Shown here piece after piece: positions 1 to 10,500 of a DNA stretch of 64,000 nt. A model generated the notes under the pieces. That model was not told the DNA's origin. It did not search any database and saw nothing but the letters and a program-made list of their open reading frames with translations. Positions within the stretch are counted from its first letter, which is position 1. Every line of letters starts with the position of its first letter. The position numbers were made by a program, and so were the translations under genes. Origin of the DNA: Delphinus delphis (Eukaryota > Chordata > Mammalia > Artiodactyla > Delphinidae); NCBI RefSeq assembly GCF_949987515.2, contig NC_082694.2, positions 64,540,080 to 64,604,079 of the forward strand. Reading direction: 5' to 3'.

Positions 1-871
1 GTTGAAAATGAGTCGGTAATTAACAGAAAAATATCTATTACGTACCATAATATGCTATATATAAGTTATACTTAATAATAAACAGAATATATTTGCATTC
101 CAAAGTGGAAGTTCACCGATTCTTAGTCAGTTCTTTGACATTTTCATAAAGTCAAGAGTCAAAAAAGCTTTTATTCATAGGCTGAATTTACAGTCCCTCT
201 CCTCTTTAGCTTTATGTTAGCACCCACAAAACTGCAAGATGTTCTCATTATATTTTATTCAGAGGCTGACTAAATCAAGAACCATATATAACAGCTTCCT
301 TTCACTGTCTGTGTCAAACAAAAATTTTAACCCTACCAGGCCATAACCAGTCAGCAATCTTGCCTCCTATGAATGCTTTTATTTTCAAATTATAACTTGT
401 CAGAAGATTTAATTCTTTGACCTGGTCTGGTATGTTAAAAATTTTCATTATAGGTATTTCAAACACAGGAAAGTACAGAGTATACAATCCAAAATATTAA
501 TTTGCAACAAGAAACTATGTTATACAAACTAATAACTTGTTTAGGGTAATAGAAAGAAACCAGTCTTAGTTAAAAATGCTTTTAGCCTTTCAAAATAGTA
601 AGCATCCTCCTCTACGGAAAATTATGCTGCTATTGAGTAGAACTATAATCAGTGGCTGATTTCCAGAACTTTCCATCTTAAGAAAAATGGTAGTATTTAT
701 ATATTATTATATTATAAATATATTTATAAATGGTTGATTATGTGACATTAAATATGTTTAACTCCTCTTGCACATGACATCTTTATTAACATCCAACTGG
801 AACAAACTATTCATAACGCATTAATATGTATTTTAGGTAGATTACAGCAACATTAAAAACCAGTCACATAT

Positions 872-1227
872 GGGAATTCCCTTTTGGCACAGTGATTAAG
901 AATCCGTCTGCCAACGCAGGGGACACGGGTGAGCGCCCTGGTTCGGGAAGATCCCACATGCCACGGAGCAACTAAGCCCGTGCACCACAACTACTGAGCC
1001 TGCACTCTAGAGCCCACGAGCCACAACTACTGAGCCTGTGTGCCACAACTACTGAAGCCCGTGCACCTAGAGCCTGTGTTCCGCAACAAGAGAAGCCACC
1101 ACAATGAGAAGCCTGTGCACTGCAACGAAGAGCAGCTCCCGCTCGCCACAACTAGTGAAAGCCTGTGCACAGCAACAAAGACCCCACACAGCCAAGAATA
1201 AATAAAATTTAAAAAGTAAAGAAATTA
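872..1227 (+). mobile_element. CHR SINE, type B
   Basis: tRNA-like head (ttttggcacagtgattaag), then repeated ACTACTGAGCC and CTAGAGCC units and an AATAAA-rich tail. No clear duplication at the ends. Here the B box reads gtgagcgccctgg, so the Pol III B box is mutated. Confidence 0.88.
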
Positions 1228-1422
1228 AGTAATTTTTCCTAAGGCTCTGTAGTCTGCCTCTGAAGAACGAATCTAATAGACAACAAAGGGCAATGTGTTC
1301 CTGACTAGATGCATTTGTTTCTAGTATGATGTTTATAAAGCAGTATAACACACAAAAAACTACAGGCCAATATTTCTTAGAAATATGGATACAAAAATCC
1401 TTAAGAAAAATACTAGCAAACT

Positions 1423-1528
1423 GGGACTTCCCTGGCGGTCCAGTGGTTAGGACTCGGCGCTTTCACTGCCTGGGCCAGGGTTCAATCCCTGGTTGGGGAA
1501 CTAAGATCCTGCAAGCTGCTCAGCATGG

Positions 1529-1600
<72 letters not shown>

Positions 1601-1605
1601 CACAC
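1423..1605 (+). mobile_element. CHR SINE, type C, with a (TA)n(CA)n tail
   Basis: Short SINE body to about 1530, then a microsatellite tail. Target duplication actagcaaac at 1412-1421 and 1606-1615 brackets the whole unit, so the dinucleotide run is the SINE's own tail. It splits an L1 ORF2 fragment. Confidence 0.9.
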
Positions 1606-1607
1606 AC
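1531..1607. repeat. (TA)n/(CA)n microsatellite
   Basis: Forty bases or more of TA, then CA, TA and CA blocks. Lies inside the 3' tail of the SINE at 1423. Confidence 0.97.
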
Positions 1608-2677
1608 TAGCAAACAATCCAGTTACATACAAAAAGAATTACACACCATGACCAACTGAGCTTTATCCCAGGAAAGCAAAGTTGGTTTATATCAAAAAAT
1701 TAACATATCATAATAATAGAATAAAAAATAAGAATAATACAATCATTTCAATAGATGCAGAAAAAGCATTTGACAAAATCCAACATCTGTTCATGTTAAA
1801 AATACTCAAGAAACTAGTAGAAGGGAATGTCCTCAACATGATGAAGGGAATTTATGAAAAATCCACAGCTATTATCACACTCAATGGGGGAAGACTGAAA
1901 GTTTTCCCCTAAGATCTGGACAAAACAAGGAGATTCACTCTTGCCACAGAAAAGATACAGCCTCTCTTGTTCTTGCTCAAGTCAATTTTGTCACAGATCT
2001 GGAAATCTATATTCAGTAAACTATCTAAAATGTAGAGAAAATCATATAATAATGGTATTATTTGTAAAACTAAAATAATAAAAGTGAAATATTTAGTCAA
2101 CAGTGGTGAAATAGTTCAATTATACTACATGAACTCAAAAGATTATTACATAGCATTTACAAATTATAAAATTGTAAACGGGGAAGATGGATATGCTCTA
2201 CTGTTAGGTGAACAAAGCAATATACAAATAATTATCTACTATGTTAATTATGACTATGTAAACTATGTATATGACAAAAAACCCTAAAGGGAAAATACAG
2301 AAAAGATCATACTTTATGTGTAGTAAGGTTTCAAACTTGTAAAATTTAAACACTTCAGAATAAGTTTCTTTATTTCACAGGATTTTTGGTATATATTAGA
2401 CATACAGATAATATAAAAGTTAAAAGCAAATCCAATTTTAAACTAAAAAACTTTGAAAACTGTAAATTTATTTTTAAAACTACATAAATCCAACAAAAAT
2501 TTCAAAAATTGATTCCACTTCTCAGGTAAATCTAATTTACTTCATGAAAAACAGGATATCTCTGAGTTTCCTTTCAGAGTAAAACTGATCATAAAAATAG
2601 TTTCTGTTGACAAGAGTAACATACATGTAGACAAATATTTTAAGGTTTTTGAACTAGAATTGACAATCATTTCTGTT

Positions 2678-2905
2678 TTAGTTCTTTAAAATTGAAGTAT
2701 AGTTGATTTACAATGTTGTGTTAGTTTCTGGTGTACAGCAAAGCGAATACATATATTCTTTTCATATTCTTTTCCATTATAGGTTATTACAAGATACTGA
2801 ATATAGACTCCTGTGCTATACAGTAGGACCTTGTTGTTTATCTATTTTATATATAGTAGCCTATAGTTGCTAATCCCAAACTCCTAATTTATCCCTCCCC
2901 CCCCT
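2678..2905 (-). mobile_element. L1 3' end (cetartiodactyl type)
   Basis: The plus strand reads the reverse of the L1 tail (aattgaagtatagttgattt ... tgttagtttctggtgtacag), ending near a C-run. It is a 5'-truncated L1 lying antisense to the window, hence in BIRC6 sense. Confidence 0.8.
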
Positions 2906-2952
2906 ACATAATCATTTCTCAAATGAAGAAGTATTATAGTTACTTGGTGGAA

Positions 2953-2985
2953 CAAAGTAACTAAGGAACTTCCTTAGTTACTTTG
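2953..2985. repeat. Perfect 33-bp palindrome (16-bp arms, 1-nt spacer)
   Basis: Left arm caaagtaactaaggaa (2953-2968), spacer c (2969), right arm ttccttagttactttg (2970-2985), with no mismatch. Outside the arms symmetry stops. It is not part of a recognised repeat. Confidence 0.95.
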
Positions 2986-3578
2986 CATGAATCATATAAT
3001 CTGTGTTCTTCTTGAGTCTCCATATTAGCACAAAGGAAAAACTTATATTACAGTACTATTTAATTCACGGGGCTGCTTCAAGGTCTTTTCAGAGAACCTA
3101 AAAAAGTCACATCCTAAAGAATGGTTTTTCATATCTCTTTTACCTAATTCAATGTAAGAATGTAGGAAAAGAATCCTTTCAAGGTGGGTCAACTTTAACA
3201 GGCTTACCTGGGCATAATTTATGGTGGTCTTTCTTAAAATAAACACTAAACTGCAAGTGTGAGTTTAAACTATCATGCACCAACAGTGGTTTATTTCTGT
3301 TTCCTCAATGATCAAGCAACAAAGTTAATTACTATTATTAATATGTCTGTCTCTTTGCTGGAATTCTGAACTATTAAGATAAAACATCAGCAAAGAAAAT
3401 TTGATGGGATACTATATGACATTTTATTTTATGTACTCAAATGGCTTGTGAAAATTAACTTAAAAAATTCAAGACTATGAAACATGTGTGCTAAGTGCTC
3501 TGCCAAATAAGAATGGCAAATCCCAAGTTTTATGGATTCCAGGACAGTACTTCTAAACCTCAGATGAGACCCATTATT

Positions 3579-3911
3579 TTTTTATTTTTATTTTAAAATT
3601 TATTTATTTTTGGCTGTGTTGCGTCTTTGTTGTTGCATGCGGGCTTTCTCTAGTTGCAGCAAGTTGGGGGCTATTCTTCATTGCGGTGGGAGGGCTTCTC
3701 ATTGTGGTGGCTTCTCTTGTTGCAGAGCACGGGCTCTAGGAGCGCGGGCTCAGTAGTTGTGGCCCACGGGCTCTAGAGCACAGGCTCAGTAGTTGTGGCG
3801 TACAGGCTTAGTTGCTCCGCAGCACGCGGTATCTTCCCGGACCAGGGGTCGAACCCGTGTCACCTGCACTGGCAGGTGGATTCTTAACCACTGTGCCACC
3901 AGGGAAGCACC
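3579..3911 (-). mobile_element. CHR SINE, type B
   Basis: Starts with T-rich tail and ggctgtgttgcg, ends accagggaagcac. Target duplication gagacccattatt (3566-3578) and gagtcccattatt (3912-3924), one mismatch. Confidence 0.92.
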
Positions 3912-4817
3912 GAGTCCCATTATTAACTAGATTACAGAAGAACCATATCATGTGTGGAGAGATATGTAACACTAGTAGTTATTAAATTCTACTCACCTGA
4001 GTTTGAGCCTTATCGTGACTGGGAGATGGAAGAGGCTAATCTGTATTGCCTGATCTTGTTGCACCAGAGTGTACTTTAAGGCAAGTTAGGGATTTTTTAA
4101 AAGGGAATTTTGACAAAAAGAAAATTCTAATGTCCTAACTTAAGATTCTAAACTCAAAATGAGCTATAACTCCATTGTACTAACTGCTCACCTATAAGCT
4201 GTTTAGTAGGTACTTCCTATCAATCTAGCTTTTTATTTTTTATGGTTTACTATGTTTATTCTTGGTCGCTAAAAAAAAATGTTCTTAAACCAAGATGGTT
4301 CCTTATTTTCTAAGTGAAATTGTAAGAGAAATTTGTTTACTTGCAAAAAGCTTGAGGTCTGAGGATTCCACTTCTCTTCTGGTCTTCCATGCCATGTATT
4401 TAAGATGCTTAAACAAACCTGAGGAAGAAGGGGGAAAAGTATAAACAGAATTGAAAGGAGTGCTTTTTAAAAGTAATCTGCCGGAACTAGAAATAAAATT
4501 GAAATGTTATTATGTCAAAGTATCTCAGTTTTATGTACCCCCAGAAAACCCTAAGGGTTGGTCTGTTAAAACAAATTGGTATCTTCAAATGTGATCCAGA
4601 TCTGTGTGGCATTACAATTTCTTCATAATGAAAAGTGAGTTAGCAGCTATTACACATTAATACAAATAACATATTTTTTAATGAAAAATAACTCTTTTCC
4701 AAACAACAACAAAATATTTTTTGGTGAGGAAAAGTGGTATTGTTTTACATTTAAGAAAATCTCTTTCAAAATTCTGTAAATTTTGAAAATGGGTTATAGC
4801 TTAATAGAAGAGATCTT

Positions 4818-5028
4818 TTTTTTTTTTTTTTTTTTTGTGGTACGCAGGCCTCTCACTGTTGTGGCCTCTCGCGTTGCGGAGCACAGGCTCCGGACGCGCA
4901 GGCTCAGCGGCCATGGCTCACGGGCCCAGCCGCTCCGCGGCATGTGGGATCTTACCGGACTGGGGCGTGAACCCGTGTCCCCTGCATCGGCAGGCAGACT
5001 CTCAACCACTGCGCCACCAGGGAAGCCC
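4818..5028 (-). mobile_element. CHR SINE, type A
   Basis: Poly(T) then gtacgcaggcctctcactg and the reverse of the tRNA-like head. A perfect 15-bp target duplication, aatagaagagatctt, lies at 4803-4817 and 5029-5043, so the insertion is young. Confidence 0.95.
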
Positions 5029-5722
5029 AATAGAAGAGATCTTGATTCCATACCTGCCTCTACATTTGATTTGTTGTTATATATTGCTTTGGTTGAAATG
5101 TATGAATAAAATCTGGCCTCACGCAAACATGAAGTGGGAAAGGGGAGGACCCTGCAGATTCCCTGAAGGGTCCTGAGGATCCCCAGAGTTCCTCAGAACA
5201 AACTTGAAGACGCATTAGTTATTTGTTCACTCAAAGAGCCAAGAATGAACTCAAAGCATCTGCCAAACACAGGTCAACAGTCACTCCAGGAAAAAGAGAA
5301 CCAGGGACATGTTATCTGTACTTGTAAACTAATAATTTCATGTAATGGGCAACAGATTTGGAAAATAAGTGGTCCTTAAAAAAGCAGAGAAGTCCATCTC
5401 CTTGCTATTCTCTGTGAAAACAATAATGCAAAATACATCAATTTGTTTAGTAGATAAATTCATTAATAATTTTAAAAGACTTGTATCTGAACAGTTTTGT
5501 GAATTATTGTTTGAAGCACTATCATACATACCATCCCACCTGGTTTTTAGAGCATCCCTGTGACTACCAATGGCAGGGATCTTCTCCCTAACTACAGATC
5601 TAGATCCCAAGGTTAAATGCTAGTCCCAATGTATAATAGAACAGACTATACAATTCAGGGTACTGGAATCTCAAACTCTAAACCTCTTCCCTATACCAGT
5701 AAGTCTTAAGGAAGTAATTTCT

Positions 5723-6067
5723 ATTTTTTTTAAATTAATTAATTAATTTATTTTTGGCTGCATTGGGTCTTCGTTGTTGCACGTGGGCTTTCTCTAGTTG
5801 CAGCGAGTGGGGGAGGGGCTACTCTTCGTTGTGGTGCACAGTCTTCTCACTGCGGTGGCTTCTCTTGTTGCAGAGCACGGGCTCTAGTAGTTGTGGCATG
5901 TCGGCTCAGTAGTTGTGGCTTGTGGGATCTAGAGCGCAGGCTCAGTAGTTGTGGTGCACAGGCTTAGTTGCTCTGCGGCATGTGGGATCTTCCCAGACCA
6001 GGGCTTGAACCCAGGTCCCCTGCATTGGCAGGCAGATTCTTAACCACTATGCCACCAGGGAAGTCCA
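5723..6067 (-). mobile_element. CHR SINE, type B
   Basis: Reverse type B body with several tagtagttgtgg-type units. Target duplication aaggaagtaatttct on both sides (5708-5722 and about 6068-6082). Confidence 0.93.
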
Positions 6068-6805
6068 AAGGAAGTAATTTCTTAAATAATTCTTAACATC
6101 TACACTTAAACTCTATTCAAGTTCCAGACTCTCTCTTGAATAAAGTCAACATTGCTACTTTGTCTAATTTGCTCAGTTATAAAAGACCTGTTCCTTGCTT
6201 TCCCCAACAAAGTAAGGTTTACCTCTGGTTAAGTATCCTACAATAAACCCAGAAAATGAATTCCAATTTTGTGATTTGAGCTTATGGTGAAGACAAAATG
6301 ATAACTTGTAAGCACAGATTGGAGGCAGGCTGCACTTTTTAAAAACAGGAAGACAAAACCAAGGGAAAACTTGGGCCATCTTTAATAAACCAGATCAACT
6401 TCAAGCATCTATTATTCTCACATCATCAAAGAGTCTGCTTATGAAATCGAGAAATTTCTTCTGACCTTCTAGTAATTTTTAAACATTAAATACTCTCAGC
6501 ATGGAATTTACTACTGAAATTTCATCAAACTGTCCAAAATTACTTTGAAAGGTGATGATTATTCTTTTAAATCTAATTTTTAAAGGTTTATTGCCATATG
6601 AAATGATTTTTATTATACCTCTTCGTTAACTATTTTTGTGGAGACAGGAACGCATCTTCCTACTTACAAGAAAATATAAAACATTTTAAAACAAATTAAA
6701 CTTTAAAAATAATGGTACACAATGGTACGTATCATAGAAAACATGGATAGTATCTTCAGGTAATTGTGAAAAGATAACTGGAATTGAAGATATAGAAAGT
6801 AAACA

Positions 6806-6996
6806 GGGGCTTCCCTGGTGGTGCAGTGGTTGAGAGTCCGCCTGCCGATGCAGGGGACGCGGGTTCGTGCCCCGGTCCGGGAAGATCCCACATGCCACGG
6901 AGCGGCTGGGCCCTTGAGCCATGGCCGCTGAGCCTGCGCGTCCGGAGCCTGTGCTCCGCAACGGGAGAGGCCACAACAGTGAGAGGCCCGCGTACC

Positions 6997-7031
<35 letters not shown>
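6806..7031 (+). mobile_element. CHR SINE, type A
   Basis: Intact head ggtggtgcagtggttgagag, B box gggttcgtgccccgg and a long A tail. Lies about 355 bp downstream of BIRC6 exon K in the direction of BIRC6 transcription, inverted relative to it. Confidence 0.95.
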
Positions 7032-7033
<2 letters not shown>

Positions 7034-7384
7034 ACAAAGTAAAAAGAAAGTAAAGAAAGGTGAATGGCAAAGACAGGCATCTGTCTCTATTATCTTCTGA
7101 GTGGAGATAGCTCTCAGTTGGCCAAGGAATGTGTTGAATAAGTTAGTCCCTCACAATAACCCCTTAAGACTATAAGTGCTTTGTAACACTGTTGTGTTTC
7201 TGCCATTTTTGGTTCCTTCTCTCTCATTCCTCAGGCTAATCTTTGCATACAGGGAAAAGAAGCACAAAGAAACTCATGTACTTTTGAAAAGATGATAACT
7301 AAAACAAAATTTCTGTTCAAATTACAAAGAAACTTTGGGTTACAATACTTTGGCATTAGAAACAAAAGACTGCAATTACATTAC

Positions 7385-7546
7385 CTTGCCATCATTATAA
7401 AGGTTTGGATTGAATCGCACACTATGACCACCAGTAGTCTCTAGATTCACAAGAGGAGGTGAACTGGGATAATCTTGAGGAAAATAGACATCAAACTCAA
7501 AGCAGCCATTTGCATAAGGAGTGTCTGCTGGACCAGTTATCAGAAC
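7385..7546 (-). CDS. BIRC6: BIRC6 exon K, UBC core up to the catalytic Cys
   Basis: 162 nt, 54 codons, phase 0 to 0. It contains the E2 core strands [20 protein letters not shown], the [11 protein letters not shown] motif typical of UBC domains (PxxYP...PP), then [11 protein letters not shown]. Most E2 enzymes have His-Pro-Asn shortly before the active Cys; here the equivalent is Asn-Pro-Asn, which I believe is the normal BIRC6 form rather than a mutation. The catalytic Cys belongs to the next exon, outside the window. The acceptor is catactag, the donor AAG|gtaatg. Confidence 0.97.
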
Positions 7547-10500
7547 CTAGTATGCACATACAAACACAAAAGCCTGTGTTACTATTCCTAAATGCTACTA
7601 TTTAGAAAAACAATTCAACATGAAATAAGAACAATCTTCTTACATCCTATATACATCTCTACCAAAATGTGTTAAAAATGAAGTTAAAAGTTAAAAACAT
7701 ACACAGGACTAGGAAACAGTTTTAAATTACAATTAAAGTGATTTGGTTTTGGTGAAAATGGGCTTTTAAAAGAGAGATGCCCAATTGGCAGCAGGAAAGC
7801 TTACCTTAACAGCAAATACCTTTTAAAATATTAAGTTACTTTTTTTCTAAGAGCTTTCCTTCATGATCTCTACATTACTGTCAACAATTTGAGATTCTAG
7901 GTATATTCATTATCATATCTCAAAGGTATGAGAGTAACTTTCTGCTTCAAATCTTCAAGTTAATATTTTAAGAAATAGCTTACTTTTTAAAAAACTAAAT
8001 TAACATTTAAAAAATAAATTTATTTTATTTATTTATTTTTGGCTGCGTCGGGTCTTCATTGCTGTGCACAGGCGCTCTCTAGTTGAGGCGAGCAGGGGCT
8101 ACTCTTCGTTGCGGTGGCTTCTCTTGATGCAGACAGAGCATGGCTCTAGGCATGCGGGCTTTAGTAGTTGTGGCACATAGGCTCAGTAGTTGTGGCTCGC
8201 AGGCTCTAGAGCACAGGCTCAGTAGTTGTGGCACACAGGCTTAGATGCTCCACGGCATGTGGGATCTTCCCGGACCAGGGCTCGAACCTGTGTCCCCTGC
8301 ATTGGCAGGTGGATTCTTAACCACTGTGCCACCAAGGAAGTCCAAGACTTCCTTAATAATAAAATATTAAATATTTAATAGCTTACTTTTAAATATTTTC
8401 TTCTGGGATAATGAGACAAGTAGGTAAGAGGAATAAATGTTTTCACCTAACAACTTATGATAAAAAGGTTCTGAGACAACAGTAGGTGTGATGTTTCCCT
8501 TAGGGTTACTGGTAGTCCAAAAAATAGCAGAGAACCCAACAGTGAGTGTCAGAATTATTTAATGAATTATGTTTGACTCAATCAACAGATATTTAGTGTA
8601 CAAGACATAAGCAGCAAAGCCTCGGGTCCTGAAAAGCTGTGTGTGGAGGCAAGTGGTACTAGAGTCCCATTCTGTGACAACTCTGATTTACATTTTGGGG
8701 CTCCAAGTTGGGATCCTTTATGTGAGGTACAGCATAATGCTTAACAGTCACAAGTTTGAACTTGTGTGGTCTATGTAGCAATAAAATACTTCCCTAGACA
8801 ATCATACAATAATCAGCTCCACTGTTTGTAACAAGGAAAAGTGTGGTCAATAGGCAAAGTCTATGAGATTTCTACTGAAAATTTATCCAAAAGAGCAAAA
8901 ACAAAAAAGCAAACAAGCAAAAAACCTTATTCAAATCAATGGGTCAATAGTTTTAGCTGTGTATCTAAAGAAGACGCAATATTTAATCCATGAATTAAAT
9001 CAAGTAAAGAAAGGTTCCTCCCACCCCAGCTATCAAATCTTTAAAAATTACTAGCTGCAGCGTCTCTTGGAATTTAAGGGCAGATCACCACAGTGTTAAA
9101 ACATAAAGCTGCTGGTTTTATTTATTATTGTACTACCATTACTTAAATCATATGAGTCTGTAAATACATAAATTTCCTAGAAAAGAAAAAGAGAGAAAAA
9201 ATTTTGAAGACTGATAGTATAAAACATGAGAGAAGTATTCTGGATTACAAGGAAGAAGTCCTGTAACTTTTTTTCAACTGACCAGCATTAAATCCTTTCA
9301 TAGTATGTTCTAAAACTATGACAGGCTGCACACAGTCTTTGTTCAGGGAAGGTATCTTGGTATTTTCTTCTAAATCTTTATTTTGAATAGTACCCTCATC
9401 CACATACTCTGAACTAACATTAGAAAAGGACTCCCTTGGGCTTCACTGGTGGCGCAGTGGTTGAGAGTCCGCCTGCCGATGCAGGGGACACGGGTTCGTG
9501 CCCCGGTCCAGGAAGATCCCACATGCCGCAGAGCAGCTGGGCCCGTGAGCCATGGCCACTGAGCCTGCGCGTCTGGAGCCTGTGCTCCGCAACGGGAGAG
9601 GCCACAACAGTGAGAAGCCCACGTACCGCAAAAAAAAAAAAAAAAAAAAGGACTCCCTTCACTGATGTCCAAAATGGTCAACAGAATTTTTATTAAATTT
9701 ATTTAAATTCATGTTATTTCTAGTGCTTTCTGTGAATACTTGAATAACTGGATTAGCCAGGGAAATAGGAAAAAAAGTTGTTTTTTCTACCTTCATGATG
9801 TCAAGTCGCTCCTCATCACAGCGCACAAAAACACTAGAGGACGATGAAAGAGGCAGTGAGGTTGACAGCGTCACAGCTTCCTGTGCAAGGCGGCGGGCTC
9901 TGGCAGCACTGTTAGCATCGTTTGCATTTTTCACCTGAGACATGTAGTGGTAGGTTACTTTAAAACCCAATTTCCCATCTTCATCTTCAGAAACCATCTC
10001 AAACGTATCTAAAAGAAAAGAAAAAAAAAAAACACTGAAAAAAAAAAAAAAAGAACCAGAATGGAGGATAGCTGTCATAATAACAAAAAATTACAAATAA
10101 ACAAATCACTAATCCTTCTTCCCCCACAAAATGGAGAGGTCTGCAATGTGGAAGAAGAGCAAACTATAAATGTTTACGTAATACCTACATATGTGTGTTA
10201 ATGCTGCTAGAGCGATGGAATATGTCATGGAAGCAAAGGAAGAAATCAACTTAAATTTACAATTTGGACATGCAGGTAGATTATATAACATCAAGCATTT
10301 AAATCACAATGCAAAGTAGTAGATAAAATGAATGGTATATAATGTTTTTTGACAAAATATTTCAGAACATGAAATGCCAAAAGGTATTTCATTATATTTC
10401 ATTTTTAAAAAGAGAATAAGTCTTTATATATTTGCATTTGGAATCAGAAAACAGAAATGACAGGCTGAAGTTTATTTCTGTATTACTTTTGAAATTTAAG

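Larger units (their letters stand above)
1335..2290 (+). mobile_element. L1 ORF2 fragment interrupted by a SINE
   Basis: Before the SINE the frame reads a degraded TTGQYFLEIWIQKSLRKILA; after it comes the RT segment NTIISIDAEKAFDKIQHLFM and IYEKSTAIITLNG. The match fades after about 1920, so the right edge is approximate. Stops and shifts make it inactive. Confidence 0.8.
1..7384 (-). other. BIRC6: BIRC6 intron after exon K (partial)
   Basis: Holds five SINEs, two L1 pieces and the 33-bp palindrome. 1-870, 2300-2677, 3925-4802, 5044-5707 and 6083-6805 are AT-rich DNA with no gene or repeat that I recognise. No sequence for the catalytic-Cys exon was found here. Confidence 0.85.
7547..9790 (-). 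other. BIRC6: BIRC6 intron J-K
   Basis: One type B and one type A SINE; the rest, including 8344-9423, shows nothing recognisable. Confidence 0.9.

Noticed and set aside
4794..5126. Overlapping 75-125-codon ORFs with [19 protein letters not shown] products, here and at 6.8, 9.5, 20.8, 24.1, 25.0, 29.7 and 35.5 kb
   Set aside because: They are translations of type A SINEs with poly(K) or poly(F) from the A tail. The same text recurs in every copy and frame.
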